Assembly (NCBI GenBank): GCA_023898685.1
Contig: CP060234.1
Location: 1,488,001-1,552,000 of the forward strand
Length of the DNA stretch: 64,000 bases
Source of the DNA: Phycisphaeraceae bacterium
Lineage (GTDB): Bacteria; Planctomycetota; Phycisphaerae; Phycisphaerales; UBA1924
Reading direction: 5' to 3'
The translations under genes and the position numbers were made by a program. The notes beneath the pieces were generated by a model, which did not search any database, was not told where the DNA came from, and saw only the letters and a program-made list of their open reading frames with translations. Below, one piece after another: positions 14,605-23,998 of the stretch; position 1 is the stretch's first letter, and the number at the start of each line of letters is the position of its first letter.

Positions 14605-17028
14605 ATGGCTCTCTCTCTGTCGCGATTTCGGTGCGTCCGACTGCTGCTTTGTCTGCTCGCTCTGTGCCTCGGCGGCGTGGCGAGAGCGCAGGCGGACAAC
14701 CCCGACGCCTATGAGGATCGCCCGATCCGCGAGATCCGCATTACCGCCTTCAACGACGCGAGCGGGCCCGGCGATCCCGCCAGCCCCGAGATCACACAAC
14801 GGGTCGAGAACAACATCCGGTCTCGCGTCGGCTCGCCCTACCGCGGCGACACAGTCGAGACCGACGTCGAACGCCTCAATCGCCTCGGCGTGTTCAAGCG
14901 CGTCTCGAGCTTCGCCCAGCTCCTTGCCGACGGCGGCGTGGCGCTCACCTTCGCCGTCGAAGAGCAGCCCATCATCAAGGACGTGCAGGTCACCGGCAAC
15001 CGCCGGCTCAACGACGCCAAGCTTGCCGCGGCCGTCGACCTGCTCATCGGCACGCCCGTTGACCGATTCCAGATCGACCGCGCCGCGCGCCGCATCGAGG
15101 ACCTCTACCGCAAGAAGGGCTACTACCTCGCCCGCGTCACGGTCGACCTCGACGAGCTCGAAGAATCCAACATCGTCCTCTTCCGTATCCGAGAAGGCCA
15201 GCGCATCAAGATCACCGACATCCAGTTCGAGGGCAACGAGGCGTTCGAGCCCCGCCTGATCCGCCGCGAAATGGAGACCCGCACCGCCGGCCTGCTCCAG
15301 ACGGGCGAACTCGACGACCTCCAACTCGACCGCGATGTCTCCTCGATCGTCACCTTCTACCGCAATCACGGGTATCTCGACGCCCGGGCCGACCGCATCA
15401 TCCGTCCCAGCCCCAACAGCAAAGAGGCCGTCGTCGTGTTCCTGATCGACGAGGGTCCGGCCTACACCCTGCGCAGCCTGAAGGTGGAGTACGCCGACGG
15501 AAGTGAGCAGGTCTTCAGTGACCAGCAGCTCCTGGGCCTCATGAGGCTCAAACCGGGCGACGTCTATTCGGTCAACCTGCTCGACGAGTCGACCAAGGCC
15601 GTCCGCGACGCGTTCGGCCAGCTCGGCTACGTCGACGCCGAGGTGCGCCAGTACGAGCTGCGCGACACGATCCGTCCCGAGGTCGACCTGCTCCTGCGGA
15701 TCAACGTGGGCCAGCGCTACAAGACGGGCGAGGTCACGATCGCGACCACCGGCGGCGGCTCGATCACCAAGCAGAATGTCATCCGCCGCCAGGTCGAGGT
15801 TCACCCCGAACGCCCGCTCGACACGACGGCGATCGAGCGCTCGAAGAAACGCATCCGCGATACCCACCTCTTCAGCCCCCTCCCGCCCGATCGGGGTGTG
15901 AAGATCACCCTTCAGCCGCCCGACCCGGCCGAGCCCGAGTACCGCGACGTCTTCGTCGAGGTCGAGGAGACCGACACGAGCAGCTTCGACATCGGTGGCG
16001 CGGTCAGCTCCGACGCGGGTCTCGTGGGCCGGCTCGCGGTGACCTACAGGAACTTCGATGTCACCGACACCCCCGATTCGTGGGGAGATCTGTTCAGCGG
16101 GCGGGCCTTCCGCGGCGCGGGCCAGACCTTCCAGCTCGAGGCCATGCCCGGCAACCAGGTGCAGACCTACTCGATCAGCCTGTCCGAACCCTATCTCTTT
16201 GAGACGGACTACTCGGGCAGCGTCTCCGCCTTCTTCCGTGATCGGCGGTTCGACGAATACGACGAGGAACGGTTCGGGGGCCGGATCGGGCTCGGCAGAC
16301 GATTCGGCACCCGCTGGACGGGCACGCTGGGCCTCCGGCTCGACTCGGTGGCCCTGACGAACATCGCCGCCGACCGTGCCGTCGACGTCTTCCAGGCGGC
16401 CGATCGGGCGATGATCATCGGCATCGGGCCCGGCTTCGCCCGCACGAGCCTCGACCGGCTCTTCCTGCCCAACCGGGGCTCCCGGACGGAGTTCTCCTTC
16501 GAGCAGGTCGTGGGCGATTACACGTTCGACACGATCAAGGCCGAGCACAGCGTCTACATCCCGCTCCGCGAGGATTTCCTGGGGCGGGCGACGGTGCTCA
16601 AGCTCGAGACCCGCGTCGCCTACCAGCTCCAGGACCAGGACCAGATCCCCACCTACGAGCGGCTCTACATGGGCGGGTCGTCCTTCCGGGGGTTCGACTA
16701 CCGCTCGGTCAGCCCCAAGGGCATCCGCAACGACACCGGCACGCTGGGTGACGATCCGGTCGGCGGCACGTGGCTGCTTTTCACCGGCCTCGAGATCCGC
16801 CAGCCCATCTACGAGGAGATCTTCCACGTCGTCGGTTTCATCGATGCCGGCACGGTCACCAACGACCCGGGATTCAGCGACTACCGCGTGGCCGTCGGCG
16901 TGGGCGTCCGCTTCTCGATCCCGCAGCTCAGCCCCGCTCCGATCGCCCTCGACTTCGGCTACCCGATCGTCAAGCAGGACGGCGACCGCCGCCGCGTGTT
17001 CACCTTCTCGGTCGACCTGCCCTTCTGA
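14605..17028 (+). CDS. bamA: Outer membrane protein assembly factor BamA
   Basis: An 807-residue Omp85 protein that inserts beta-barrels into the outer membrane. The ATG at 14605 gives a clear signal peptide (MALSLSRFRCVRLLLCLLAL, then ARAQA). Five POTRA-like units follow to about residue 430, seen as repeated blocks such as IKDVQVTGNRRLNDAKL and ITDIQFEGNEAFEPRLIRR. The C-terminal part is the 16-strand barrel, with SSFRGFDYRSVSPKG carrying the VRGF-type lid motif. The barrel ends in VDLPF, a terminal aromatic signal. An upstream extension of the frame is unlikely. It heads bamA-skp-lpxD-lpxC, the usual envelope-biogenesis order, and shows that this planctomycete makes an outer membrane. Confidence 0.94.
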   Translation: MALSLSRFRCVRLLLCLLALCLGGVARAQADNPDAYEDRPIREIRITAFNDASGPGDPASPEITQRVENNIRSRVGSPYRGDTVETDVERLNRLGVFKRVSSFAQLLADGGVALTFAVEEQPIIKDVQVTGNRRLNDAKLAAAVDLLIGTPVDRFQIDRAARRIEDLYRKKGYYLARVTVDLDELEESNIVLFRIREGQRIKITDIQFEGNEAFEPRLIRREMETRTAGLLQTGELDDLQLDRDVSSIVTFYRNHGYLDARADRIIRPSPNSKEAVVVFLIDEGPAYTLRSLKVEYADGSEQVFSDQQLLGLMRLKPGDVYSVNLLDESTKAVRDAFGQLGYVDAEVRQYELRDTIRPEVDLLLRINVGQRYKTGEVTIATTGGGSITKQNVIRRQVEVHPERPLDTTAIERSKKRIRDTHLFSPLPPDRGVKITLQPPDPAEPEYRDVFVEVEETDTSSFDIGGAVSSDAGLVGRLAVTYRNFDVTDTPDSWGDLFSGRAFRGAGQTFQLEAMPGNQVQTYSISLSEPYLFETDYSGSVSAFFRDRRFDEYDEERFGGRIGLGRRFGTRWTGTLGLRLDSVALTNIAADRAVDVFQAADRAMIIGIGPGFARTSLDRLFLPNRGSRTEFSFEQVVGDYTFDTIKAEHSVYIPLREDFLGRATVLKLETRVAYQLQDQDQIPTYERLYMGGSSFRGFDYRSVSPKGIRNDTGTLGDDPVGGTWLLFTGLEIRQPIYEEIFHVVGFIDAGTVTNDPGFSDYRVAVGVGVRFSIPQLSPAPIALDFGYPIVKQDGDRRRVFTFSVDLPF

Positions 17029-17111
17029 CGCCCGGTTCCTATCGTTCAGCCTCACGGGGGGCCCCGCGGCCCGGCCGTGTTCCCGTGGACGCCCATCGGA
17101 AGGAAACGAGA

Positions 17112-17756
17112 ATGACGATCCGCATGATTCGCACTCACCGCCGGGCCGGCCTGGGCCTGGTCGCGCTCCTGCTCGCCGCGATCGGCGTGGGCGCGGTTCT
17201 GGCCCCCCGCGTCGCCGATGCCTCGGCCCTGGCCGGCGCTCGCCCGTCCGCGGTCGCGATGATCGATCTCGCCAAGCTGCTCGACGGGCTCGATGAGCGG
17301 AGCGCCATGGAGCAGGACCTCAACAAGCAGATCGCCAAGCGACAGGCCGAGCTTGACGCCGCCGTCGCCGAGGTCAAGAGCATGCAGGACGAGGTCGACG
17401 TTCTGAGCGAGAAGGACCCGAACCGGATCGAGAAGATCCGCAACCTCCAGCTCAAGAAGGTCGAGGCCAACGCGCTCAAGCAGTTCATCCAGGAGCAGCT
17501 CAGCCTCGAGAAGGGCCAGCGCCTCGCCGATCTGTTCGAGAAGGTGCAGGACGCCGTGGGCCAGATCGCCCTGCGGGACGGCTGGGACATCGTGCTGATC
17601 GACGATTCGGGGCTCGACGTGCCGCAGATGGCCAACGAGCAGCAGATGCTCCAGGTCATCCTCGCCCGCCGGGTGATCTACGCCAACGACTCGGTCGAGA
17701 TCACCGACGAGGTCAAGACGCTCATGAACAACCAGTTCAACGCCGCCGCGCCCTGA
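17112..17756 (+). CDS. skp: Skp/OmpH family periplasmic chaperone
   Basis: A 214-residue secreted chaperone of the OmpH/Skp family, which would carry unfolded outer-membrane proteins to BamA. AAGGAA precedes ATG 17112. The N-terminus has a signal peptide or anchor (LGLVALLLAAIGVGAVLA). Residues about 60-150 are rich in Lys/Glu/Gln and form the long coiled-coil arms (QDLNKQIAKRQAELDAAVAE). The C-terminus has a conserved GWDIVLIDDSGLDV block, as in OmpH, and ends with DSVEITDEVKTLMNNQFN. The gap to bamA is 83 bp and to lpxD 17 bp, consistent with one operon. Confidence 0.85.
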   Translation: MTIRMIRTHRRAGLGLVALLLAAIGVGAVLAPRVADASALAGARPSAVAMIDLAKLLDGLDERSAMEQDLNKQIAKRQAELDAAVAEVKSMQDEVDVLSEKDPNRIEKIRNLQLKKVEANALKQFIQEQLSLEKGQRLADLFEKVQDAVGQIALRDGWDIVLIDDSGLDVPQMANEQQMLQVILARRVIYANDSVEITDEVKTLMNNQFNAAAP

Positions 17757-17773
17757 TCGCAGGAGGGTGTGAG

Positions 17774-18841
17774 ATGACCGACCGCCCCGCGCTCGCCACG
17801 ACAGGCGAGCTCGCCGCCGCGCTGGGGGCCGACCTCGCGGGCCCGCCCGACCTGCCGATCTCGGGCATCGAGACGCTGGGAGGGGCGGGGCGCGGCGACC
17901 TCGCGTTCATCCGGTCGGCCAAGTTCGCCTCTGAGTGGTCCGGCAGCAAAGCCTCGGCCGCGCTCGTGACGCGCGGCATCGAGGTGCCCGGTCACGACCC
18001 AACCGCCCGCGCCCTGCTCATGGTCGACGACGCCGACCGCGCGATGCTCGAGCTGCTCAAGGTCGCCCAGGCCCGCCTCGCCCCGCCCAGACCGGCGCCG
18101 GGCGTCCACCCGACCGCGATCGTGGGCGAGGACGCCGAGATCGCGCCGTCCGCCTCGATCGGCCCGTACGCCGTGATCGGCGCGGGCGCGGCGATCGGCG
18201 AGCAGGTGCTCGTCGGCGCCCACGCGTTCATCGACGAGGGTGTCCGCGTCGGCGACGGCACCACGCTCCACCCCCGCGTCACCCTCCTGCGGGGCACCGC
18301 CGTGGGCCGGGGCTGCGAGTTCTTCCCGGGCGTCGTCATCGGGGGCGACGGGTTCGGCTTCCTGCCAGGGCCGCAGGGACCTCTCAAGGTCCCGCACGTC
18401 GGGGGCGTCCGCATCGGCGACCAGGTCGAGGTCGGCTCCTGCACCTCGATCGACCGGGGCAAATTCTCCGACACCGTGATCGGCGACGCCACGAAGATCG
18501 ACAACCAGGTCCAGATCGGGCACGCCTGCAAGATCGGGCGGGGCGTGATCATTTGCGGCTGCTGCGGCATCGGCGGTTCGGTCGCGATCGGCGACGGTGC
18601 GATCCTCGGCGGGCACGTCGCGGTCGCCGACAACATCGAGATCCCCGCGGGCTCGCGGGTCGGCGGGGGCTCCGCCGTCGATCAGAGCGTCACGGCCGAC
18701 GAGCCCTGGTTCGGCTGGCCCGCCCGGCCCGTCTCCGTCTCGATGCGCGCGATCACCGCCTCGTGGAAGCTGCCCCAATATCGCCAGACGCTGCGCGAGC
18801 TCAAGAAACGTGTCGATGCCCTCGAGGGGCCGACGAAGTGA
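17774..18841 (+). CDS. lpxD: UDP-3-O-acylglucosamine N-acyltransferase LpxD
   Basis: A 355-residue lipid A enzyme that adds the second acyl chain to UDP-3-O-acyl-glucosamine. An N-terminal uridine-binding domain (to about residue 105) precedes a left-handed beta-helix of hexapeptide repeats, for example IVGEDAEIAPSASIGPYAVI. GDGFGFLPGPQGPLKVPHVG and the catalytic-His block QVQIGHACKIG are conserved in LpxD. The tail ends with a helix (LPQYRQTLRELKKRVDAL). AGGAGG lies before ATG 17774. Its TGA overlaps the lpxC GTG by four bases (GTGA), so translation is probably coupled. Confidence 0.95.
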   Translation: MTDRPALATTGELAAALGADLAGPPDLPISGIETLGGAGRGDLAFIRSAKFASEWSGSKASAALVTRGIEVPGHDPTARALLMVDDADRAMLELLKVAQARLAPPRPAPGVHPTAIVGEDAEIAPSASIGPYAVIGAGAAIGEQVLVGAHAFIDEGVRVGDGTTLHPRVTLLRGTAVGRGCEFFPGVVIGGDGFGFLPGPQGPLKVPHVGGVRIGDQVEVGSCTSIDRGKFSDTVIGDATKIDNQVQIGHACKIGRGVIICGCCGIGGSVAIGDGAILGGHVAVADNIEIPAGSRVGGGSAVDQSVTADEPWFGWPARPVSVSMRAITASWKLPQYRQTLRELKKRVDALEGPTK

Positions 18842-19686
18842 ATCGCCGCACGCTCGCCCACCCGGTGCGTGTGGAGGGCTTTGCGCTGTTTACGGGCGGG
18901 CCGGCGTCGGTCGGATTCATCCCCGCGCCGTCGGGCGGGATCATGATCGACGCGGGGGGCGGCGCGTTCCCCGCCACAATCGGCCACCTCGACCCGAGGC
19001 CGGCGCATCCCGCCTTCGCGTCGATGCCCCCTCGCAACACCTCGCTCGCCGCGACGCCCGACGCGCCTCCTGTGCACACCGTCGAGCACGTGCTCGCGGC
19101 CCTCGCCGGGCTGGGCATCACCGACGCGGTCGTCCGGGTCGAGGGTGGAGAGCCCCCGATCGGCGATGGCTCTGCAGCGTTGTTCACCCGCCCCATGCTC
19201 GACGTGGGCTTCCGGGAGCTGCCGGGCGCGATCGAACCGTTGATCGTGCGCGAACGGTTCGAGTTCGGCTCGGGCGACGCGCGAATCGTGATCGAGCCCG
19301 CTGATCGAACCGAGTTCGTCTACCGCCTCGACTATGGCCCCCGCGCCCCAATCCCACCCCACGAGGCGACGTGGGACGGCGCGCCAACGAGCTTCGCCAG
19401 CGAGATCGCCCCCGCCCGCACGTTCTGCCTCGCCGCCGAGGCGCAGGCGATGCACGCGATGGGCCTGTTCAAGCACCTCACGCCGAGCGACATGCTTGTC
19501 TTCGGCGGCGGCGGCCCGATCGACAACACGCTGCACCACCCGGCCGAGCCCGCGAGGCACAAGCTGCTGGATATGGTGGGTGATCTCTCGCTCGTCGGTC
19601 GACCCATCCTCGCCCGAATCACGGGCATCGGGTCGGGCCACGCCCTCAATCGCGAGGCGGCGAGGATGCTTGCGGGTCTGGTGTGA
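18838..19686 (+). CDS. lpxC: UDP-3-O-acyl-N-acetylglucosamine deacetylase LpxC
   Basis: A 282-residue zinc deacetylase, the committed step of lipid A synthesis. The zinc ligands are visible as His84 (HTVEHVLAALAGLGI), His241 and Asp245 (ARHKLLDMVGDLSLVG). The general base/acid His268 lies in GIGSGHALN. The GTG at 18838 overlaps the lpxD stop and gives a start close to family length; no ATG fits better. The usual FabZ fusion or separate fabZ/lpxA gene is not found directly downstream. An IS630 element sits 210 bp past the stop instead, so the rest of the lipid A operon may be elsewhere. Expression probably depends on the bamA-lpxD transcript. Confidence 0.93.
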   Translation: MNRRTLAHPVRVEGFALFTGGPASVGFIPAPSGGIMIDAGGGAFPATIGHLDPRPAHPAFASMPPRNTSLAATPDAPPVHTVEHVLAALAGLGITDAVVRVEGGEPPIGDGSAALFTRPMLDVGFRELPGAIEPLIVRERFEFGSGDARIVIEPADRTEFVYRLDYGPRAPIPPHEATWDGAPTSFASEIAPARTFCLAAEAQAMHAMGLFKHLTPSDMLVFGGGGPIDNTLHHPAEPARHKLLDMVGDLSLVGRPILARITGIGSGHALNREAARMLAGLV

Positions 19687-19896
19687 AGTAAGGACTGAAC
19701 GCGGAGGCGCGACGGGCGCCGAGGTGAGACAAGCGTCAACACAAGGCGAGCGAGGGGATGGGTTCATCCCGGGAGCTTCGAGCGACATCGAGGGCTCGAA
19801 GTGTGTTTGGTCCCGAGCGCGCCCGATCCGCCGGGAACTCGCGCGTGCCAGAATGCAGAGCCTGGCCCCTTCGGACCCTTCGCGACCTTCGCGTTA

Positions 19897-20949
19897 GAGC
19901 GTCCTCACTGAACACGTAGCGTGTACCCGCAGTGTTCGAAGCAGTTTTCCGCGTCGGTCGGGGTGACCAGATCGAGCACGGACTGCATGGCGGCCCAGAG
20001 CGTCCGTCGAGTACGGCACGCGAGCCCACGGAGGAGTTGCTTGATCTTGCTGAAGACCATCTCGATGGGGTTGAGATCGGGGCTGTAGGGCGGCAGGAAG
20101 ACCAGCTCGGCTCCGGCCGCTTCGATCAGTTCACGCGTCCTCGACCGCTTGTGGCTCGAGAGGTTATCCATCACGACCACGTCGCCCTCGCGCAGTTCGG
20201 GGACGAGCACATGCTCGACGAAGGCCTCGAAGATGTCCGCGTTGACGGCCCCGTCGACGACCGTCGAGCACCGCACACCACCGACGCCCAACGCCGCGAT
20301 GAGCGTCGTCGTCTTCCAGTGCCCGTGCGGCGTCTTGTCGATCAGACGCTCGCCGCGTGGGGCCCGGCCGCGCAGACGGGTCATGTTGGTCTTGGCCCAG
20401 GTCTCGTCGATGAAGATCAGCCGGCGTGCGTCGAGGCCGCCCTGGGACGCACGCCACTCGACACGTCGCTCGGCGACGTCGGGCCGGTCCTGCTCGGCGG
20501 CGTGGATCGTCTTTTTTTGTAGGTCAGACCGAGCTGCTTGAGCGCGGCGTAGATGGCGACATCGGTGCACTCGACGCCGAGCCGCTCGCGGAGTTCGGAC
20601 GCGGTGGCGTCGGGCTGCTCGGCGACGAGGCGGGCGAGCTCGTCGCGGTCGATCTTGCGGACGCCGGGCGAGCCCTGCTTGCGTGGGGCCGTCTCGCCGT
20701 GCTCTCGCCGGCGTTGCTTGACGCGTCGGACCCACGACTTGCACACGCCGAAGACCTCGGCGACCTCCTGGGTCTGCATGCCCCGGTCGCTCGCGGCGAG
20801 CACCTTGTCCCTCAGATCCTGCGCGTACGGCGCGGCCATCCATGGCTCCTTCCCGGCCCGATAGGCCGATCAGGACAAGCTACGGCAGACCACGCCTCCG
20901 CGCCACCGAGCATGCGCCGAACTGCGCTATGAAATCACTTTGGACGCTC
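19897..20949 (-). mobile_element. IS630-family insertion sequence, copy 1
   Basis: The element is 1053 bp long. Its terminal inverted repeats begin GAGCGTCC at both ends and share a TAGCG block about 20 nt in. It is flanked by TA on each side (19895-19896 and 20950-20951), the target duplication of the IS630/Tc1 group. It holds one transposase read from two frames. A second element with the same ends (GAGCGTC) but clearly diverged sequence lies at 47007-48062. It inserted between lpxC and kdsD. Confidence 0.9.
19905..20839 (-). CDS. IS630-family transposase (frameshifted, two ORFs)
   Basis: A DDE transposase made from two overlapping frames. ORFA begins MAAPYAQDLRDKVLAASDRG at 20839 and encodes the helix-turn-helix (EVAEVFGVCKSWVRRVKQRR). 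ORFB carries the catalytic triad: Asp in IFIDETWAKTNMTR, Asp in VVMDNLSSHKR and Glu in SPDLNPIEMVFSKIKQ. The frames join at a run of seven A on the minus strand (20512-20518). There, a -1 shift or transcriptional slippage changes the reading from AAA AAA AGA to AAG ACG ATC. Programmed slippage at such A-runs is known in IS630 elements. Both ORFs are otherwise intact, so the element is probably functional; the alternative is a simple inactivating indel, but copy 2 has the same run in the same place. Confidence 0.88.
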
Positions 20950-20971
20950 TAAAGCCGTCGTCACATCCCGC

Positions 20972-22045
20972 TCAGTCCTTGACCAGCCGCATCGCGATGA
21001 GGTCCTGGACGTCGAGCAGACCCATCGGGCGGCCCTGGGCGTCGACCACCGGGATCTCGTCCTGCCGGTGCTCGCGGACCAGATTCACCGCGTCGCGGGC
21101 GAGGGCGGTGTCGGGCAGCGAGCGGGGCGAGGCGGTCATCACCTCACCGATCGGGCGGTCGAGCTCGCTCCGGTCCCGCAGCACCAGGCGGCGGAGGTCG
21201 CCGTCGGTGAAGATCCCGGCGAGGCGGCCCGTGCCGGGCTCGACGATCAGCAGCGCCCCGGGGCGGCGGGGCATCGTCGCGGCGTGCTCGATCGCCTGGG
21301 TCACGGTCTCGGTGGGCTCGATCAGCGGGAGGTTCTCGCCCGCGCGGAAACGGAGCAGGTCGGTGACCGACCGCAGCATCCCGCCGAGCTGGCCCCCGGG
21401 GTGGCGTCGTTTGAAGTCCTCGTCGGTGAACTCGCGCCGCCGGGCGACCGCGAGGGCGAGCGCGTCGCCCAGAGCGAGCGTCACCGTCGTCGAGCTGGTG
21501 GGGGCGACGATGCCGTCGCCGTTGGAGTCGGCCGAGGCCTCGTCGGTGACGAGCTCCTTGAGCACGGCGTCCGAGAGGCGTTCCAACGACGAGATCGGCT
21601 GGGCTTCTCCCACCGGATCGGTCAACCCGGTCACCCAACCCCGGGTGATCGAGATGACCTTGATGCCGTCCTGCCGCAGGATCGACGCGAGCGCGACGAC
21701 TTCTTCGGTTTCCCCCGAGTGCGAGATGCAGATGACCGCGTCGCTCTTACGGAACCGGCCCAGGTCGCCGTGAACCGCCTCGGTGGGATGGACCGCGTGG
21801 GCCGGGATACCGAGTGACGCCATCGTGGCCGCAATCTTCTGCCCAACCAGCCCGCTCTTGCCCAGCCCGCTGACGAGCACCGTGCCGCCTTTTCGGATCG
21901 TCTCCTCAACGATCGTCACCGCATCGTGGAAGCCCGGCCCGAGGTAAGCGGCGGCCCGGCTGATGGCCTCAGCCTCGGCCCGGAGCACTGTCTTGGCGTA
22001 CTCACGTTCGGCGTGGAGCACCGGATTCGGCTCGTTCATCGTCAT
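20972..22045 (-). CDS. kdsD: Arabinose-5-phosphate isomerase (KdsD/KpsF type, SIS + CBS)
   Basis: A 357-residue isomerase that interconverts ribulose-5-phosphate and arabinose-5-phosphate, the first step toward Kdo. The SIS domain (about residues 40-170) shows VLVSGLGKSGLVGQKIAATM and ICISHSGETEEVV, the phosphosugar-binding loops. GDALALAVARRREFTDEDF and HPGGQLGG are diagnostic of the KdsD/KpsF/GutQ group. Two CBS domains fill the C-terminus (MPRRPGALLIVEPGTGRLAG and the IPVVDAQGRPMGLLDV block). Compared with E. coli KdsD there is an insert near AQPISSLERLSDAVL. The start may be ATG 22045 or 22039. With lpxC and lpxD nearby, it fits lipopolysaccharide core synthesis. Confidence 0.9.
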   Translation of the reverse strand: MTMNEPNPVLHAEREYAKTVLRAEAEAISRAAAYLGPGFHDAVTIVEETIRKGGTVLVSGLGKSGLVGQKIAATMASLGIPAHAVHPTEAVHGDLGRFRKSDAVICISHSGETEEVVALASILRQDGIKVISITRGWVTGLTDPVGEAQPISSLERLSDAVLKELVTDEASADSNGDGIVAPTSSTTVTLALGDALALAVARRREFTDEDFKRRHPGGQLGGMLRSVTDLLRFRAGENLPLIEPTETVTQAIEHAATMPRRPGALLIVEPGTGRLAGIFTDGDLRRLVLRDRSELDRPIGEVMTASPRSLPDTALARDAVNLVREHRQDEIPVVDAQGRPMGLLDVQDLIAMRLVKD

Positions 22046-22100
22046 TGGACAAGGGTACACTGGCTCCGGTGGCACGGGTTGTCCCGAAACGAGGCACGGA

Positions 22101-22126
22101 GCGACGGGCTGGAAGCCCGTCCCACT
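22101..22126. repeat. ACGGGCTGGAAGCCCGT palindrome (family E)
   Basis: GACGGGCTGGAAGCCCGTC is a short palindrome that precedes CCACTA. The same unit in the other orientation (TAGTGGGACGGGCTTCCAGC) occurs at 52348-52376 and inside thiC at 53881-53910. Here it lies between kdsD and scpA. Confidence 0.85.
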
Positions 22127-22153
22127 AGGGATGGAAGGCCGCAGACCGGAACC

Positions 22154-22984
22154 ATGACCGTCGAATACCGCGTCCAGCTCGATGCCTTCGAGGGCCCGCT
22201 CGACCTGCTGCTCTACCTGATCCGGCGGGCCGAGGTCGAGATCACCGACATCCCCGTCGCGACGATCACCGATCAGTACATCGAGTACCTTGAGAACATC
22301 GACCGGGTGGACATCGACCTCGCGGGTGAGTTCCTGGTCATGGCGGCGACGCTGACCGAGCTCAAGAGCCGGGTCGTCGGGGCGATCGGGCGTCCCGAGG
22401 GCGGGCGGGGCGAGGCGGCCCGCCCAGAGGACGACACCGACCCCAGGGCCGAGCTGATCCGCCAGCTGCTCGAGTACAAGAAGTACCGCGACGCCGCGGA
22501 CGCCCTGGAGCGCCGGCGCGAGCAGTGGGAGGCGCGCTTCCCCGTCGCCCCGGCGGGCGTCTCGGCCGAGGAGCTGCGCGAGGCGTTCGAGTCGATGGAC
22601 GACCCGGAGCTCGAGGACCTCAACCTGCTCGACCTGTTCGAGGCCTTCCAGAAGATCGCCTCGAGCGTGGACATGACCAGGCTGGGCGAGCACGAGGTGC
22701 TCTCGGACGAGACGCCGATCGAGCTGCACGCCGAGGACATCATGGACCGCGTGCGCCGCGAGCACGAGAAGGGGGGCCAGCTCAGCCTCTTCGGCGTGAT
22801 GCACGGGCGGACTCGCGCGGAGATGGTGGGCCTGTTCCTCGCGTTGCTCGACCTCGTGCGTCAGAGGCGGCTGGGCTTCCGCCAGAGCCAGGACGAGGAC
22901 GGGACGACGGGGGAGATCGTGCTGGAGGCGCGGGAAGACACGATCGGCGGCACGACCGCGGACGATGCCGGCGAGGGCCTTTAG
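22154..22984 (+). CDS. scpA: Segregation and condensation protein A (kleisin)
   Basis: A 276-residue ScpA, the kleisin that links SMC and ScpB in chromosome condensation. The N-terminus reads MTVEYRVQLDAFEGPLDLLL, the strongest family signature, and continues VEITDIPVATITDQYIEYL and DIDLAGEFLVMAATLTELKS. The C-terminus has the winged-helix with FLALLDLVRQRRLGFRQSQ. The ATG at 22154 is the start of the canonical FEGPLDLLL block; earlier codons in frame cover repeat DNA. scpB does not follow directly. A zinc-ribbon membrane protein gene comes next. Confidence 0.95.
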   Translation: MTVEYRVQLDAFEGPLDLLLYLIRRAEVEITDIPVATITDQYIEYLENIDRVDIDLAGEFLVMAATLTELKSRVVGAIGRPEGGRGEAARPEDDTDPRAELIRQLLEYKKYRDAADALERRREQWEARFPVAPAGVSAEELREAFESMDDPELEDLNLLDLFEAFQKIASSVDMTRLGEHEVLSDETPIELHAEDIMDRVRREHEKGGQLSLFGVMHGRTRAEMVGLFLALLDLVRQRRLGFRQSQDEDGTTGEIVLEAREDTIGGTTADDAGEGL

Positions 22985-23032
22985 TCGGGCGTTGATCCGA
23001 TCCAGATCAGGCCCCTGAACCCGAGGCGATCC

Positions 23033-23926
23033 ATGGAGCCGCAAGATCAGACCACCGGCGCGGAGCCGATCAAGGCGAACGTCCAGTGTGTCGGGTGCGG
23101 CTACAACCTGCTCGGGCTTTCCGCCGATGGTGTGTGCCCCGAATGCGGGACCCCCTTGGAGGAGTCGCTGCGGGGCTATCTGCTCGTGCACCGCTCAGGT
23201 GGACACGTCGCGAGACTCAAGCGCGGGGTCTCGTTCATCGTGGCCGGGCTGCTGTTCTGGGTAGCCGTCCAGATCATCGGAATCGTCGTGGCTCTGATCA
23301 CCGTGATCGTGGTCGTCAGGTCACCGAACACACAGCCTCCCGCCCTGCTGGAGTCGCTGGTCACGACCGGCAGCGTCATCGATCTCGCCGTCTCCGCCGT
23401 CATCCTCTTCGGCTGGTGGCTTTTCACCGCGCGGGATCCGGCCGACCCTGTTCGGGACCGCGACGCGAATGTCAGACGTGGCGTCAGGTCGGCCGTGATC
23501 GCCCAGATTGCCTTGCAGCTGATCAGCCTCGTGCTGGTCCCGATCACCATGAGCGGCGGGACAATCCCGATGCCGGGCTCCAATCCACAGGCGAGCCCGC
23601 TCTTCGTGATCACCAGCACGATCAACTTTCTCGCGGGCTTGGGCGTGATGGCGGCGGTCGTCGTGCAGTTCGTCGCGGGGATGCTCTATGTCCGGCGCCT
23701 CGCCCTACGCCTGCCCGATGCCAGGGTCCACCGGCTCGCCAGGAACCGCATGATCTCCTGCCCGATCTGGATGACCATTGGGAGCTTCATATTCATCGGC
23801 CCTGTTATCGCGCTCCTCCTGTACTGGAATCTGCTCAACATGGTTAGAAAGAACCTGAACCGGATTCTCAAGGAGCAGGCCGCGGGCCAGATGGGCGGCA
23901 CTGCCGGGGAGATCGCCGCACTCTGA
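23033..23926 (+). CDS. Zinc-ribbon membrane protein, unknown
   Basis: A 297-residue membrane protein with no function I can assign. The N-terminus carries a zinc ribbon, CVGCGYNLLGL then CPECGTP, of the type seen across planctomycetes. Four hydrophobic segments follow (around VAGLLFWVAVQIIGIVVALI, SVIDLAVSAVILFGWWL, VIAQIALQLISLVLVPI and FLAGLGVMAAVVVQFVAGML) and a fifth near FIFIGPVIALLLYW. The tail is basic (MVRKNLNRILKEQA). It resembles the other two ribbon-membrane proteins in the window by design, not by close sequence. It lies 48 bp after scpA. Confidence 0.75.
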   Translation: MEPQDQTTGAEPIKANVQCVGCGYNLLGLSADGVCPECGTPLEESLRGYLLVHRSGGHVARLKRGVSFIVAGLLFWVAVQIIGIVVALITVIVVVRSPNTQPPALLESLVTTGSVIDLAVSAVILFGWWLFTARDPADPVRDRDANVRRGVRSAVIAQIALQLISLVLVPITMSGGTIPMPGSNPQASPLFVITSTINFLAGLGVMAAVVVQFVAGMLYVRRLALRLPDARVHRLARNRMISCPIWMTIGSFIFIGPVIALLLYWNLLNMVRKNLNRILKEQAAGQMGGTAGEIAAL

Positions 23927-23998
23927 CTTCTCGACCCGGCCGGGCTGGAGCGGCGCGTCCCCTTCCGGTACCCTCCCGAAAACACGAGGGAGCCCATC

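Noticed and set aside
14467..17055. Long minus-strand open frame opposite bamA
   Set aside because: It mirrors the bamA codons and has no recognisable domain; BamA has a signal peptide, POTRA units and a barrel.
20512..20518. Transposase pseudogene by frameshift
   Set aside because: The other copy has the same A7 break in the same phase, which favours programmed recoding over decay.
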